Positions 1 through 11,300 of a stretch of DNA of 64,000 bases are shown in pieces. The DNA lies in the NCBI RefSeq assembly GCF_046035435.1, contig NZ_JBFNFH010000001.1; one strand, written 5' to 3'. Each line of letters begins with the position of its first letter. The stretch's first letter is position 1. The notes under the pieces are model-generated. The model saw only the letters and a program-made list of their open reading frames with translations. It did no database searches and had not been told where the DNA came from. Source of the stretch: Helcococcus bovis. GTDB lineage: Bacteria; Bacillota; Clostridia; Tissierellales; Peptoniphilaceae. The position numbers and the translations under genes were made by a program.

Positions 1-59
1 ATTCGGAAAGTTAAGCTCTCCAAATCTTTTTACCAAATTTATAAGTAATATTTATTTTA

Positions 60-3000
60 TTATTTTTTTAATCTACTTATTAAAAAGAATACAATTCCTC
101 CTAATACCACCAAGGACACTACCGGAACAAGAATATTCATTATAGATTTATTTGTATTTTCCTCTGTTTTATCTTTGCTTTGATTTTCACCTAAGACATT
201 TTTGTGTTCTTTATCATCTCTTGAGTTAGAACTAGATTTATCAAGTTTTTCATCCGTCTTATTGCTTTGTACCTCAATCCTTTTTTCCTTCTTATCTTCC
301 TCTCTATTCGAAGATGTTCCCTTGTTGCTTAAAGGTGTTTCGGAATTACTTGAAGATTGACTATATCCTCTCGAATTATTTTCATTATTATCGCTTGATA
401 AATAATCATCTGAAATATCCCTAGCATTCTCCCTTGATTCTGAAGGTGATTCATATACACCATCAACAGTAGACCCTGTATTTATATTTGTTTCATCTTC
501 ATTTTGGGAATTTAAATTAGAGTCATTCTCCGAAATATTATTTGAAATATCATTAGAAACAATATTTATTTCAAATGTTTTTTCAATAACTAAATCTCCC
601 TTAGTAATTTCTACAACAATCAATTTTTTACCTGGACTTGAAGAATCAAAATGATTTTTAAGCTTCAATTTAACACCATCTGGATGTTCCAATTCATCTG
701 CTATACCTTTGAATTCTGTAGGTTTGTATTCAGTTTTCTTTAATTTTACTTGTTGTAAAAGTTTTTCTTTATTAATTTTTTCCCCTTCATCTAACTGTGC
801 TAAATCTTCATTTGGTTCTTCCTGAGGCTTTGGTTCTTCTTGCAATTCCTCTTCTATTTCTTCACCTATATTTATGATATAAGTATGAACTTGCTTTCTA
901 CCAAACACATCTTCCAGAACAATATTTACACTATTTTCGCCTTCTTCTCTTAAAACTATTTTATCTAATTTTCTATATGGATTTAAAGTATCCTTATCAT
1001 ACCATTCATCATCAAGTTTTGCAGATTCATATCTGTCAGCATATTCAATATAACTAGCCTTTATTCCTTCTGGAATATCAAATACATTTTCTATATTTTG
1101 AGCAGCTTTTGCTGTAAGTTTATCTTTTAATAATTTAAGACTTGGAAGATCTTCATCAATATTTATGGCTTTTGTAATTTCAGTCTTATTGCCTGCTAAA
1201 TCTTTTGCGTAAGAATATACGAAGTATTTACCTTCTTGTCCTTCAATTTCATAATTTCTTAAAGGTCCACCAGTATATTCTTTACCATTTACACTTGTCT
1301 TGTATTCCCACAAGTTTTCATCTCTAGCTTCTACCTTAAGCTCTGAATCGCCATTTAAATTATCAATATCATCAATATTCAAAACAGGTTTAATTGAATC
1401 TATTGCAGTTTCAAATTCATACCTTTCTTTTGAGCCAAACTTATCTTCAACAACAAGTTTTATAATTTGTCCATTTTCAGATCTTCCTTCATGTCTAAAT
1501 CTTCTTTCTTGATTTCTTTCTCCAAATAGTATCCAAGATTCTACTTGTACATCATCCACTTTGAAATAAACGTCATTAGCATCATCGTAGATTTTGCCTT
1601 CTAAAACATAATCTTCACTTGGAAAATAAATTTTTGGAATTGATCCATCATTTTTTAATTCAGGCATTTTTACATTAAACAATTCAAGACCTGGACCAGT
1701 TGAGTCAATATGGAATGTATAACCTCTATTTGTAAGTACATTTCCATCCGCATCTACAACTTTTAAATTAACAGAATTGAATCCATTGTAAAGCACTGCA
1801 GCTAGTGATACAGTTTCTTCTTCTTTGAATGTATACTCTTTAGGATATTGTGTTAGATTTGGTTCTACCAATGCTTCATATCCCTTAAGCACAGGATTAT
1901 ATGATGTTACTTTCATAACATCCCCTGGCATACCATGATAAGTTATCTTAACTCTGTATGGTTCTTCTTCAATATTATTTAAATTACCTGGTATAACATT
2001 GTCATTTCTACTGATAGAATCTGGTGAGTATGCAATCCATGCAGCAGAACTACCTGGATATATAACTTCTCTTCCTCCATCAAAACTAGCATGAGAGGAT
2101 ACTTGAGATTTTACCACTTGGCTATGGTTTTCATCTGCGTTTTCCGTATCTTCATTATATCCTTGACCTCCTAACTGTACTCTTTTTATAGCTTGATTGC
2201 CAGCTTCATCTTTAGCGAAGATAAATAGTACATAATAATCATTCTTTGATAATGTTACTTTGAAGGTGCCATCTTCATTCAACTGAATAGAATTTCTATC
2301 ATAATTTCTTTGTCTAATTCTTGGAATATTATTATATCCAACCCTTATATTCTTACTTAAAGAAATATCATCAATAATCTTTCCTTCTACTAGAGCCTTG
2401 TTATTATCTAGATTAGTTACTTTAATATCTTTTATTTCAGGTCTTGTAGAATCTCTAAATATTTGAATTATTTCAGTAGATACAACTCTACCATTCTTTT
2501 TAAATTCAATTTCTAGATTATTTTTAGCTTCTAAATTGATAAGTTTAATTTCAAAACTGCCATCTTCAATTTCAACATCAATTGGTTTACCATTTAACTT
2601 GGCATTTACAGAATCTATATATTCCTTATCAAATTTACCTCTTAATACATTTTCATCCCTTTTAACACCATCAAGATTTTCATATGATACTATTTGATTT
2701 CCTTTACTTAGATCCTTTGACAATCTAATATTATTACCACCAAAGTCTCTAGCTTCTACAACTAAAGTATTATTTGTTGATGGTTTTAACTCAACATTCT
2801 CAACAATAAATGTCTTATAATCATCTCCTTGTCTTTTTACATCTAAACTCTTACCATCTAAACTCGCTCCTAAAAATATGATTCCAAAATTATCTTTAAC
2901 TTTTATTGTCAAAGTTTTATTTTTTCTGTCATATTTAATAGATTCATCTGTAAATTCAGGAGGTGTCCTATCAATCTTAATAGGCAAGTAATCTACTTGA

Positions 3001-6000
3001 TACTCGTGTTTATCAGTAGATCTAAACTCTAGTTTGAAATAATATTGCCCATCAGGCAAGTTCTTATCAAAATCTACTGTACCAAGTTTCCAATCTTTAT
3101 TTAGAATAGCTCCTCTCCATCCCATTTCATAATTAGGCTTTAATACCATAGGTGGATACCATGGTCTTTCCAAGAAATGGGCATGGATATATTTTTTATA
3201 GAAATGTGAATGTTGTAAAACTTGAAGTACATTCTTATCTTTGTCTACAATTGACACTTTGTAGTCATTTGCATCTCTCAGAGTAATTATTCTAGGTACT
3301 ACTTCAAAACCATTAGTAGCAAGCATTTCAGGATTTACTTTATCATTATTTGGTATCATTCCATCAACGCCAATTTTTTTCTGAGATCCTTCAGCCCCAT
3401 CATGTGATTGAGAACCTTCTAATAGTGTTGTAAGTTTTGTTTTAGAACCTTCTTCCCATTCAGGCAGATCAACAATTCTTTCCTTTCCCCAATTTCCTAA
3501 AAATCCCATATAAGGAATAGACAGATTTGGTTCGTCGGAATTTTTTGATTTAAAATAGATATATCCTTCTGCAAATATATCTTTTCCATTTACATTAAGT
3601 GTAAATTCTACACTCACCTTTGAATTTGCAGGAACTTTTATAATATCTACTGAAGGTTTAATACTTGATCCCTCAATTACTTTAGGATGAATTTCATTTA
3701 CAGTATCATATCCCCCACCCGATTTTTCTTTTTCAACTTTAACTATATTATCTGTAATAACTTTTCCAGTTTCAATATTGAATTCTTGGTCTTTATCTGA
3801 AAAATTGTGTAAATTTACAGTAAATTTTGTTGTCTCACCAATTTCTTTCAGAGATACTGAAGGTCTACCCTTATGTGATAAAATCACATTTGTTAAAAAT
3901 GCATTCTCTATATTTACTTGACCAGCTCCTTGATGTCTTGGTGAGTTTTCTAAAAATTCACCATCTACTTCAACCGTCCTATCTCTCATAGGATTTGCTG
4001 TAGACATCATTAAGAATTTAGATAGCTCCGATCTTGTAAACTTATCTACTTCTTCAGGAACTTTAGGTACAGCTCTATTATCCATATTTGAAGGAGACTT
4101 AGGTGTAATTAATAAGGACTGCATGTCTTCTTTAATTTTTGAATATAATAAAGTTGTAACACCTGCTATAACAGGCTGTGACATTGAAGTACCAGACATT
4201 TGTACATAAGTATCATTATTTCCTATAGATAAAATTTCTTGACCAGGTGCTGTTATATCAGGTTTTAATTCTAACTGATTGTTAGGTCCCCAAGCAGAAA
4301 ATCCTGCTATTGTTGTTTCTTCACCATATACAGCTTTGGTCTTATAATCTTTAGTTTCAATTTTAATTTTAAATACCTTATCAATAGGTTTTAGTCTTTC
4401 CTCATTTTTATCACTCAAGCCAAATAATTTTTTCCCAGTATTACCACTAATACCTATAGCTGGTATTAATTCATCTTCAGCAGAAAACATATCCTTATGC
4501 TTTTGACTTAAATTTTCAAAACCTGTAGGAACTTCTTCCATATAGGTATCTCTATTTTTGTTAATAATATCATTTACTAAAATGAACCCTTTTGCACCTG
4601 ATAACTTAGCCCTATCCAGTTTTTGCCAAACTAAATTCTTATCATCCATATCTCTTGCAACAGCAACAATCTTACCTTCTATTTCATCTTCAAACATCAT
4701 GAAATCTTTAGCGCTACCTTTACCAAGATATAAAACTTCGTATTCTTTAGGTTCTAACAACTTAAAAGCTTCTTTAAATTCAAAATTTCTACCAATATCA
4801 GCTACAGGATAGTCTTTACCATCAAAAGCAACAGTTGGATATAAAACACCTGTATTTCTTGATGCAGCTACACCTATAGCATGAGGATTTGCTGCCCCAC
4901 TAACAGTCATGGATGTATCAATATTTCCAAATGCATTATTAGTATAATTATCATATGTGCTTTCTGATGATGAGGCTCCATAGTTACCCATAGAAACTAC
5001 TACAGCAACACCATATTCTTGTGCTTTTCTAATTGCAGTGTCATATAAGTCTCCCCTTCTACCTACACCAGGGTTACCTATGCTCAAACTTATAACATCT
5101 GCTCCATGCTTTATAGCATCTTCCATAGCATGATAAACAGCATCATCTCCAGATGTTGGAGTATAACCATCTTTTTCACTACCATCAGAAAATATTCTAT
5201 ATACCAATAATTGAGCATTTGGCGCAACACCTCTTACTCCTAGTCCTTTTTCATCCTCTTCCACACTAGCACTTCCCGCAAGTATCCCTGCTATATGTTG
5301 TCCATGAGGAGCAAAAAAATTATCTTTTAGTTCAAAGTTTCCATCTGCATAATTAAATCCATGTGGTACTTTATTTGTAAAAGGTCCTTTGGGATTTTTT
5401 ACTTTTATTTTTGCGTATTTATTAAATATTTCATCACTCATTTGTAAATCTTTATGAGTTAAATCTGCTCCAGAGTCTATAGAAGCTATTACCATTCCCC
5501 TACCATCTGCATTATACTTTCCATTAATGTCAGAATTTTTTCTAGCTTGTACAACTCTTATTATTTGTTTTGCATCATGCATTGCAGGTTCTACTGGTTG
5601 CGACTCAACAGCATCTTTTATTTCATCAATCTTAAATATTTTTTTTGCTTGATCAATCGGAACTTCTATAGAAGCGCCATTTATCAACAAATCATATACA
5701 TATTTTACCTTAAGATTAGGAATTTTCTTTAATTCTTCTAATCCTTCTTCCTTCTTACCTTCTTCAAACTCTACTAGCATTGTAACTTTACCATCTTGGT
5801 TTGATTCAATTTTCTGAGATTTTAGATAATTTGAAATCTTAGGAAAAGCCTTCTCTAATTTTTCAATATTATTATCAGTATTCTCTATAATTTCACCATT
5901 TTCTATTTTGCTTATTTGTATTTGCTCATTATTTGACTTCTCATTATGAGCAAATAAAGGTTGCGAAAAACCTAACAAAATAGAAAAAGTAATAGAAAAA

Positions 6001-6020
6001 GCTAACAATCTTTTCTTCAT
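60..6020 (-). CDS. Cell-envelope subtilisin-like serine protease (S8, C5a peptidase/lactocepin type)
   Basis: This is a secreted, surface-held protease of 1986 residues. It has a signal peptide (about 1-24), an inhibitor-like propeptide region, and an S8 catalytic domain with Asp182 (IASIDSGAD), His239 (HGQHIAG), oxyanion Asn346 and Ser612 (SGTSMSQP). A PA-like insert lies at about 400-560 between His and Ser. Fn3-like domains and repeated Ig-like segments follow, then a Ser/Asn/Asp/Glu-rich stalk (about 1830-1950). The protein ends in one hydrophobic helix plus RLKK. I see no LPXTG-type sorting motif before that helix, which is unusual for the family and suggests plain membrane tethering. 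A GGAGGG ribosome site precedes the ATG. The family cleaves host or milk proteins; the actual substrate here is unknown. Confidence 0.93.
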   Translation of the reverse strand: MKKRLLAFSITFSILLGFSQPLFAHNEKSNNEQIQISKIENGEIIENTDNNIEKLEKAFPKISNYLKSQKIESNQDGKVTMLVEFEEGKKEEGLEELKKIPNLKVKYVYDLLINGASIEVPIDQAKKIFKIDEIKDAVESQPVEPAMHDAKQIIRVVQARKNSDINGKYNADGRGMVIASIDSGADLTHKDLQMSDEIFNKYAKIKVKNPKGPFTNKVPHGFNYADGNFELKDNFFAPHGQHIAGILAGSASVEEDEKGLGVRGVAPNAQLLVYRIFSDGSEKDGYTPTSGDDAVYHAMEDAIKHGADVISLSIGNPGVGRRGDLYDTAIRKAQEYGVAVVVSMGNYGASSSESTYDNYTNNAFGNIDTSMTVSGAANPHAIGVAASRNTGVLYPTVAFDGKDYPVADIGRNFEFKEAFKLLEPKEYEVLYLGKGSAKDFMMFEDEIEGKIVAVARDMDDKNLVWQKLDRAKLSGAKGFILVNDIINKNRDTYMEEVPTGFENLSQKHKDMFSAEDELIPAIGISGNTGKKLFGLSDKNEERLKPIDKVFKIKIETKDYKTKAVYGEETTIAGFSAWGPNNQLELKPDITAPGQEILSIGNNDTYVQMSGTSMSQPVIAGVTTLLYSKIKEDMQSLLITPKSPSNMDNRAVPKVPEEVDKFTRSELSKFLMMSTANPMRDRTVEVDGEFLENSPRHQGAGQVNIENAFLTNVILSHKGRPSVSLKEIGETTKFTVNLHNFSDKDQEFNIETGKVITDNIVKVEKEKSGGGYDTVNEIHPKVIEGSSIKPSVDIIKVPANSKVSVEFTLNVNGKDIFAEGYIYFKSKNSDEPNLSIPYMGFLGNWGKERIVDLPEWEEGSKTKLTTLLEGSQSHDGAEGSQKKIGVDGMIPNNDKVNPEMLATNGFEVVPRIITLRDANDYKVSIVDKDKNVLQVLQHSHFYKKYIHAHFLERPWYPPMVLKPNYEMGWRGAILNKDWKLGTVDFDKNLPDGQYYFKLEFRSTDKHEYQVDYLPIKIDRTPPEFTDESIKYDRKNKTLTIKVKDNFGIIFLGASLDGKSLDVKRQGDDYKTFIVENVELKPSTNNTLVVEARDFGGNNIRLSKDLSKGNQIVSYENLDGVKRDENVLRGKFDKEYIDSVNAKLNGKPIDVEIEDGSFEIKLINLEAKNNLEIEFKKNGRVVSTEIIQIFRDSTRPEIKDIKVTNLDNNKALVEGKIIDDISLSKNIRVGYNNIPRIRQRNYDRNSIQLNEDGTFKVTLSKNDYYVLFIFAKDEAGNQAIKRVQLGGQGYNEDTENADENHSQVVKSQVSSHASFDGGREVIYPGSSAAWIAYSPDSISRNDNVIPGNLNNIEEEPYRVKITYHGMPGDVMKVTSYNPVLKGYEALVEPNLTQYPKEYTFKEEETVSLAAVLYNGFNSVNLKVVDADGNVLTNRGYTFHIDSTGPGLELFNVKMPELKNDGSIPKIYFPSEDYVLEGKIYDDANDVYFKVDDVQVESWILFGERNQERRFRHEGRSENGQIIKLVVEDKFGSKERYEFETAIDSIKPVLNIDDIDNLNGDSELKVEARDENLWEYKTSVNGKEYTGGPLRNYEIEGQEGKYFVYSYAKDLAGNKTEITKAINIDEDLPSLKLLKDKLTAKAAQNIENVFDIPEGIKASYIEYADRYESAKLDDEWYDKDTLNPYRKLDKIVLREEGENSVNIVLEDVFGRKQVHTYIINIGEEIEEELQEEPKPQEEPNEDLAQLDEGEKINKEKLLQQVKLKKTEYKPTEFKGIADELEHPDGVKLKLKNHFDSSSPGKKLIVVEITKGDLVIEKTFEINIVSNDISNNISENDSNLNSQNEDETNINTGSTVDGVYESPSESRENARDISDDYLSSDNNENNSRGYSQSSSNSETPLSNKGTSSNREEDKKEKRIEVQSNKTDEKLDKSSSNSRDDKEHKNVLGENQSKDKTEENTNKSIMNILVPVVSLVVLGGIVFFLISRLKK

Positions 6021-6184
6021 TTAATTAATCCCTCCATATATATTTTTTTACAATTATATTCTATCATATAATTCGTCGTTTTTAAAAAAGTTTTTTGGTG
6101 TGGCTAATTAATCGTCTAGGGTTATCAAACATATGTGACAAGAAAGCAATCTAATAATATTTTCAAAAAGCATAATTATAATTA

Positions 6185-6252
6185 ACAAACAATGTATATT
6201 TCTCTCAAGGAGAAAAGCAAAGCGTACCTTGACAGGGATAGGCATTGTTTGT
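6185..6252. repeat. Nested inverted repeat beside the IS remnant
   Basis: The 10-bp arms ACAAACAATG (6185-6194) and CATTGTTTGT (6243-6252) are perfect inverted copies. A smaller pair, CAAGG (6206-6210) and CCTTG (6227-6231), lies inside them. The structure sits between the 5' end of the protease gene and the 3' end of the transposase remnant. It could be an end structure of the decayed element or a terminator. It lacks a strong T tract, so I favour an element-associated hairpin, with low certainty. Confidence 0.4.
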
Positions 6253-6256
6253 AGCA

Positions 6257-6857
6257 TTATGCTGCCTTTTTGAAATAACTTTCAACCATTTCGTTTGGTG
6301 TCTTAAATGACAATACTCTTCTTGCTATATTATTTGTTCTTAAGCTATATCTTTGAAATGCCTTATACATTTCTTCTTCGCTCTTAAATCTTTTTTTACT
6401 GTAAAATAGATCATTATCTATCTTATGACTTCTTTCTAATACACCATTTTGCCAAGGTGAATATGGTCTTGTTTTTATATATTCTATTTCTAGATATTCC
6501 AATACTTTTTCAAATGCTGATTTCTTTTGTTCTCTATCATTACAAAATTCCTTGCCATTATCTGTCTGTACAGTTTTTATTTTGAAACCAAATTCTTTTG
6601 CCAGTGTTTTTAGCATTTTTGATGTTTCATGAGTACTATTTTAATTCACTAATTTAAGTTTTCTTTTTCTACTGTATAAGTCTATTGCTGTTATTTGATA
6701 ATACCTTTCATAATTACTCTTAAATCCAATACATTCAAGTGGTACATATTTTACATTTATTTCTACATATTCACCTGGGTAAGTTCCTTTTAATGGTTTA
6801 TATTTACTTTTTGGATAGCTTATTTTCTTAGTTTTCTCATAATTCTTAAATTTCTTT
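6257..6857 (-). pseudogene. Decayed DDE transposase (integrase-core IS)
   Basis: The last 119 codons (6257-6616) encode the end of an rve-type integrase core, with QTDNGKEF and a catalytic Glu in SPWQNGVLERSH. The same reading frame continues upstream past a single TAA stop to about 6857. That part holds YPGEYVEINVKYVP and AIDLYSRK, the latter giving the first catalytic Asp. The stop falls in KLVN*NSTHETSKMLK, where relatives commonly have Glu, so one G-to-T change killed the gene. The N-terminal helix-turn-helix part is missing or out of frame. The IS481-like or related family placement is tentative. Confidence 0.85.
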
Positions 6858-7087
6858 TATTACCTAACAGATTGGAAACTCCCTTTCTCAAAAAAATTAT
6901 TTCCGCAAAGACATCTAAAATAATCAAATATTGAAATGAATTTTTCAGCAAATGAGTATTTGTTTGTATAAAATACATTTTTATTATAAATATATCACTA
7001 ATCTTGATATTTACAATAAATATTTAATGATAAATCTTGCGTTTTCTACAATAATACAAAAATAATATACCTTTTCCCAAAAGATGA

Positions 7088-7107
7088 TATAATATTGTAG
7101 AAGGAGG
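7088..7107 (+). promoter_or_regulatory. -10 box and Shine-Dalgarno of the kdgT-like gene
   Basis: TATAAT lies at 7088-7093 and AAGGAGG at 7101-7107, six bases before the ATG at 7114. The start site would fall almost on the ribosome site, so the leader is very short. Either transcription starts just past the -10, or this -10 is fortuitous. Confidence 0.45.
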
Positions 7108-7113
7108 TTAAAA

Positions 7114-8118
7114 ATGATTAACATTATGAAAAAAGTTCCTGCCGGAACGGTTTTAATTCCTATGTTTATAAGTGCGTTATTTACAACTTTTGCACCGGGA
7201 CTTTTCAATATAGGGGGAGTAACACAGGCTGTTTTTACAGGTGAGTCTTTAAATTTTATCGTTGGAATGGCGTGTTTTGCATCGGGTCTAATTCTTGATT
7301 TCAAAACTCTTTTAAAAGTTTTTAAAAAACAGGGAATTCTTTTACTTGCGAAAGCAATTATTTGTATTGTATTAGGATTTATATTTATAAAAATATTCGG
7401 ACATGACGGAATCGTCGGAATAAGTGCGGTAGCCTTTATTACTGCAATATGTGCATGTAATCCGGCAATATATCTTTCAATAATGCAGGATGTCGGAGAG
7501 GAAGAAGATGTTGCGGCATTCGGTTTAATCGGTCTTATGGCAGTTCCGGTATTACCTATGTTTATTTACAGTATCAGCGCAAGTTCGGGAGCTGTAAATT
7601 TAATGCCGATTATTTCAACTCTCATTCCTATAATATTGGGTATGTTATTGGGAAATTTTGATAAAAGCGTTAAAGAGACTTTCGCTCCACTATTTACCAT
7701 AACAATGCCTTATTTAGGTTGGCAGCTAGGAGCTTCAATAAATCTTAAACAGGCATTCCAATCAGCAGGAGGAGGACTATTAATCGTAGTTCTATACTAT
7801 GCAATAATGTTGCCAAGTTTAATGTCGATAGAAAAGAAATTTGTCAATTCAAACGGACTTTCTTCAATTGCAATGTCTTCGATTCCGGGACTTTCTATAG
7901 GAATTCCTGCGATGATTGCAGTACAAAATATGTCAGATTCAAACTTTGTAGCAGATGCCGCTTCTCAATTAACTTTTGCGGTCATTTTTACAAGTATTGT
8001 AACTCCGCTATTAGCTAAGCAGTTAGCAAGCGGAAATTTAAATAAAATAGTAAATAAAAGTAAAAGAAGGCAAAGAAGAATAAATAAGGAAGAAATGAGT
8101 AATAGGAATGAACTTTAA
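7114..8118 (+). CDS. kdgT: 2-keto-3-deoxygluconate permease (KdgT family)
   Basis: This integral membrane carrier of 334 residues resembles KdgT-type permeases throughout. It starts MINIMKKVPAGTVLIPMF and contains ITAICACNPAIYLSIMQ, with about ten hydrophobic helices. The family takes up 2-keto-3-deoxygluconate with protons. No KDG kinase, KDPG aldolase or uronate pathway gene is nearby, so its role is unclear. It is one of few plus-strand genes in this half of the window. Its codons (CCG, GCG, CGG, GTC) stand out against very AT-rich neighbours. Together with the adjacent IS remnant this points to recent transfer. The last 25 residues are rich in Lys/Arg. Confidence 0.88.
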   Translation: MINIMKKVPAGTVLIPMFISALFTTFAPGLFNIGGVTQAVFTGESLNFIVGMACFASGLILDFKTLLKVFKKQGILLLAKAIICIVLGFIFIKIFGHDGIVGISAVAFITAICACNPAIYLSIMQDVGEEEDVAAFGLIGLMAVPVLPMFIYSISASSGAVNLMPIISTLIPIILGMLLGNFDKSVKETFAPLFTITMPYLGWQLGASINLKQAFQSAGGGLLIVVLYYAIMLPSLMSIEKKFVNSNGLSSIAMSSIPGLSIGIPAMIAVQNMSDSNFVADAASQLTFAVIFTSIVTPLLAKQLASGNLNKIVNKSKRRQRRINKEEMSNRNEL

Positions 8119-8249
8119 TCCGTAAAATTTTTAAAAACGTAAAAATAGGCTCTTTTTTCTTGTTTTTTTATTTTTTCTTCCATACTTTCCCATCAGCAAA
8201 ATACAGTAGTTTTTCTTACTTTAACATTATAAAAAAATTACATAAACAA

Positions 8250-8289
8250 AAAGCTGCTAAAACAACTTTCACGACATTTTAACAGCTTT
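8250..8289 (-). terminator. Intrinsic terminator of the GH85 gene
   Basis: AAAGCTGCTAAAA (8250-8262) pairs with TTTTAACAGCTTT (8277-8289). Read on the minus strand the stem is followed by TTTTTG, about 35 bases past the stop of the endoglycosidase gene. It may also stop kdgT transcripts from the other side. Confidence 0.75.
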
Positions 8290-8321
8290 CTTTTCGGAGA
8301 AACTTATGAAATTAAATTCAT

Positions 8322-11300
8322 TTATTTATTTTTTCTTCTTTTCATTACAGCAAGTGCTGCTGCTGATAATCCAGTCATTGCTAAATATGAAGCAATTCCT
8401 GCATCTGCAGTTTCTGGATTATGAGATGTTTTATTAGCATTTTCAACAGGTTGACCAGATACATTTTCTTTTACATCTTGTTGAGGTTTTGTTACTTCAG
8501 CATCTGATTTTCCTTTAACAGCTTCAACTACTGTGAATTTAGTTGTTAAAACTGATGCTTTGTATTCATCACTTTCAGCAAATACTAAATCTAATTTATG
8601 TTTACCTAATGCTAATGTTTCCAAATACGCATTCTTTAATGTAAATATTGTACTTCCTGATTTCAATTTATAATTTGAAGGATCCACAACTACACTATCT
8701 ACTCTAGCTTCCTTAAATGATGCTAATGGTGATTCAACTTTAACTTCTAATTGTTTTCCAGATCCTTTTACAAATACTTGATTTTCACCATATTGGAATT
8801 CTGGTAATTCTTTTTCAACAAGTCCTGAACCTGATGTGCCTGGAATTGGTGTTACAGTTGGAACTGTTCTTGATGGTGCTGGAGTTACTATCACATCTTT
8901 ATCTGTTCCTGGCACTGTAATTTCTTTTGAAGAAATTTCTTTATCTTTTTTGGACTCTTCCACTTTTTTAGCTTCTTCTGCTTGTCTTTCAAAAGCATCA
9001 CTTCTAGCTTGTTCTTCTTTTTCCAGTTTTTCTCTATCTTTTTTATCAGCGATTATAGCTAATTGTCTTTCCCTTTCAAAATCATCTTTTTTATTTTTAG
9101 AATCATCTAGTCCTTGTGATAAACCAGACATAGCATTTTTAATTGTATCCCATTTTTCTTGTCTTAGTTTTTCTGGGTTATAATATTGAATCGCTAATCT
9201 ATTACTTAGTTTTTTATCTCCAACTTTTGATACATAATATATAATTCCTTTTGAATCTTGCAATCTTATATTATCAAATACCAACTTACCATCTTCTCCA
9301 AGTATACCTTCTGCTAATTTATTTTTTAGTTCTCTATCTTTATATAAATAAACTGTCTTATTAGGTTCTGGAGCAAAGAATTTTTTAGCAAATGGTCTTG
9401 TTGGAACATTAAATTTAACAACAAATCTATCATCTTTAACATGAACCGCTTCTGCTCTTGACATAGGAACATTTTCTGAATATTCATCTAATGCTTCATA
9501 CATTTCCCAACCATAAATTCTTGTTGCTTTCCAAGGAGAACCATTATCTCCATTGTATACTTTCAATCTCCATTCTTTTGCTGTTATTGGTTTTTCAAGA
9601 ATTTCATCAGTTCTATGATAAATATTATTTTTTATTCTTTTCGCTTCTTTCCAATCTCCAGTTTTTAAATCTTTATACTCTAAAGCGAAATCACTGGAAT
9701 TCATCTTACCATCATTTTGAGATTCTAAAAATCCTGCATGATTTACAGCCCATCTCACAACAGTTTTAGGAGATTCAAAAGCTAAACTTGCTTGTGAATT
9801 ATATGTATTATCTTCCCATTTATCCTCTAATCCAACCATTGTCCCATTTATTAATTTCCACTTATCTTGATCCTTTGGACCATCAGCATCTGTCATTTTA
9901 GCTTCTCTATTTATATCTTTAGCCTTTTCATGTTCTGGTTCTGTATCATTTGCAAGAATTCCCCAATTAAATACAAAATCTCCCGCATCTGATTTTTGTC
10001 CATCTTTACCAATTGCATAAACTGACAAATGTTGAATTGTAGAATCGGAATCTAATTCTCTCTCTAATTCTGGTATATATATAATTGAAGATGATGATGA
10101 ACTCAACCATTTTTCACCATCTTTTGTACGTCTATAAATATCGTAGTATTTAGCATCCTTAACCTTATCGAATTTAAGAATTAATTCAGCATTTATTCCA
10201 GAATTAATTACTCTTTCAACTTCTTTTATATTCTTAGGTGATTCAATATTTTTTTCTTTTTTATCTGTTATAGAAAACTCACCTATATTCAGTTTATAAT
10301 TTTCTACTTCTTCTTTTCCATCAACTTTAATACTTAAAGCATATATTTTTTGTCCAACTAAATCCGCTAATGATACTTTAGCAATATTCCATCCATTTGA
10401 TTCAACAACAGTTGGTTTTAAGTATTTAAATTCTGATTTTAAATGATCTTCATTTGTAGAGATACCCAATTCAATATCAGAACCTTTTCCACCTTTATAT
10501 ACAAAAGTAACTTCTGTATCTTTTGTAGGATCAAATTTTGTGCTGAATAATCTTAAATCTTGTTTACTACCTTTTTTTAATTTACCTTCTAATTTAATTG
10601 ATGAACCACCATTATATGCATCTTTGTAATCATAATCAGCTTTTAATTCATCTTCTTCTGCTAATTCTGATTTATTCCACCATGTCCATGTAGGTAAAAC
10701 ATCTTGGATAGATCTATTATTCCAATTATCAGATGATGTCTCTACCCCATTAGTAAACCATTTATGGCCATTCCCCCTACTAAATCTAGTGTATAATTCT
10801 GGAGATAAAATAGTTGTTCTATCTACTACATATCTCGCCATACCATTATATGTTGCATTATCATCTATTTTAGTAGGATCTCCTGCTGAACCTGTCCAAA
10901 ATTCATTTATCACTTTATGTATATCATCTTCTGTTTTAGCTAAACCATTTACATTATCACTATGATATAAACCTATAGATATTCTAAGTTTTTTATCCTT
11001 CCCCAACATATCTTGTCTAGAAGATTTATTACTCAATCTAACATCTTTTTGCATTTCATATCCAGCAATAGCATCAAATTCACTTCTACCAATAGATTTC
11101 ATGTGCGCAACAGTACCTGATGTATTTCCTGCCCAATTAAAATTAATGAAAAAGTAATCTACTGCATACCTTCCTTCTTTATCAGGCTTTAATAGGTCAT
11201 CATTATCAGAACCAATTCTATTTTTAAAATTATGACCTCCTTCTTGATCTCCCCAAGAATCATACCATGAAATCTTTAAATCACGCCCTAATTCTTTTGC

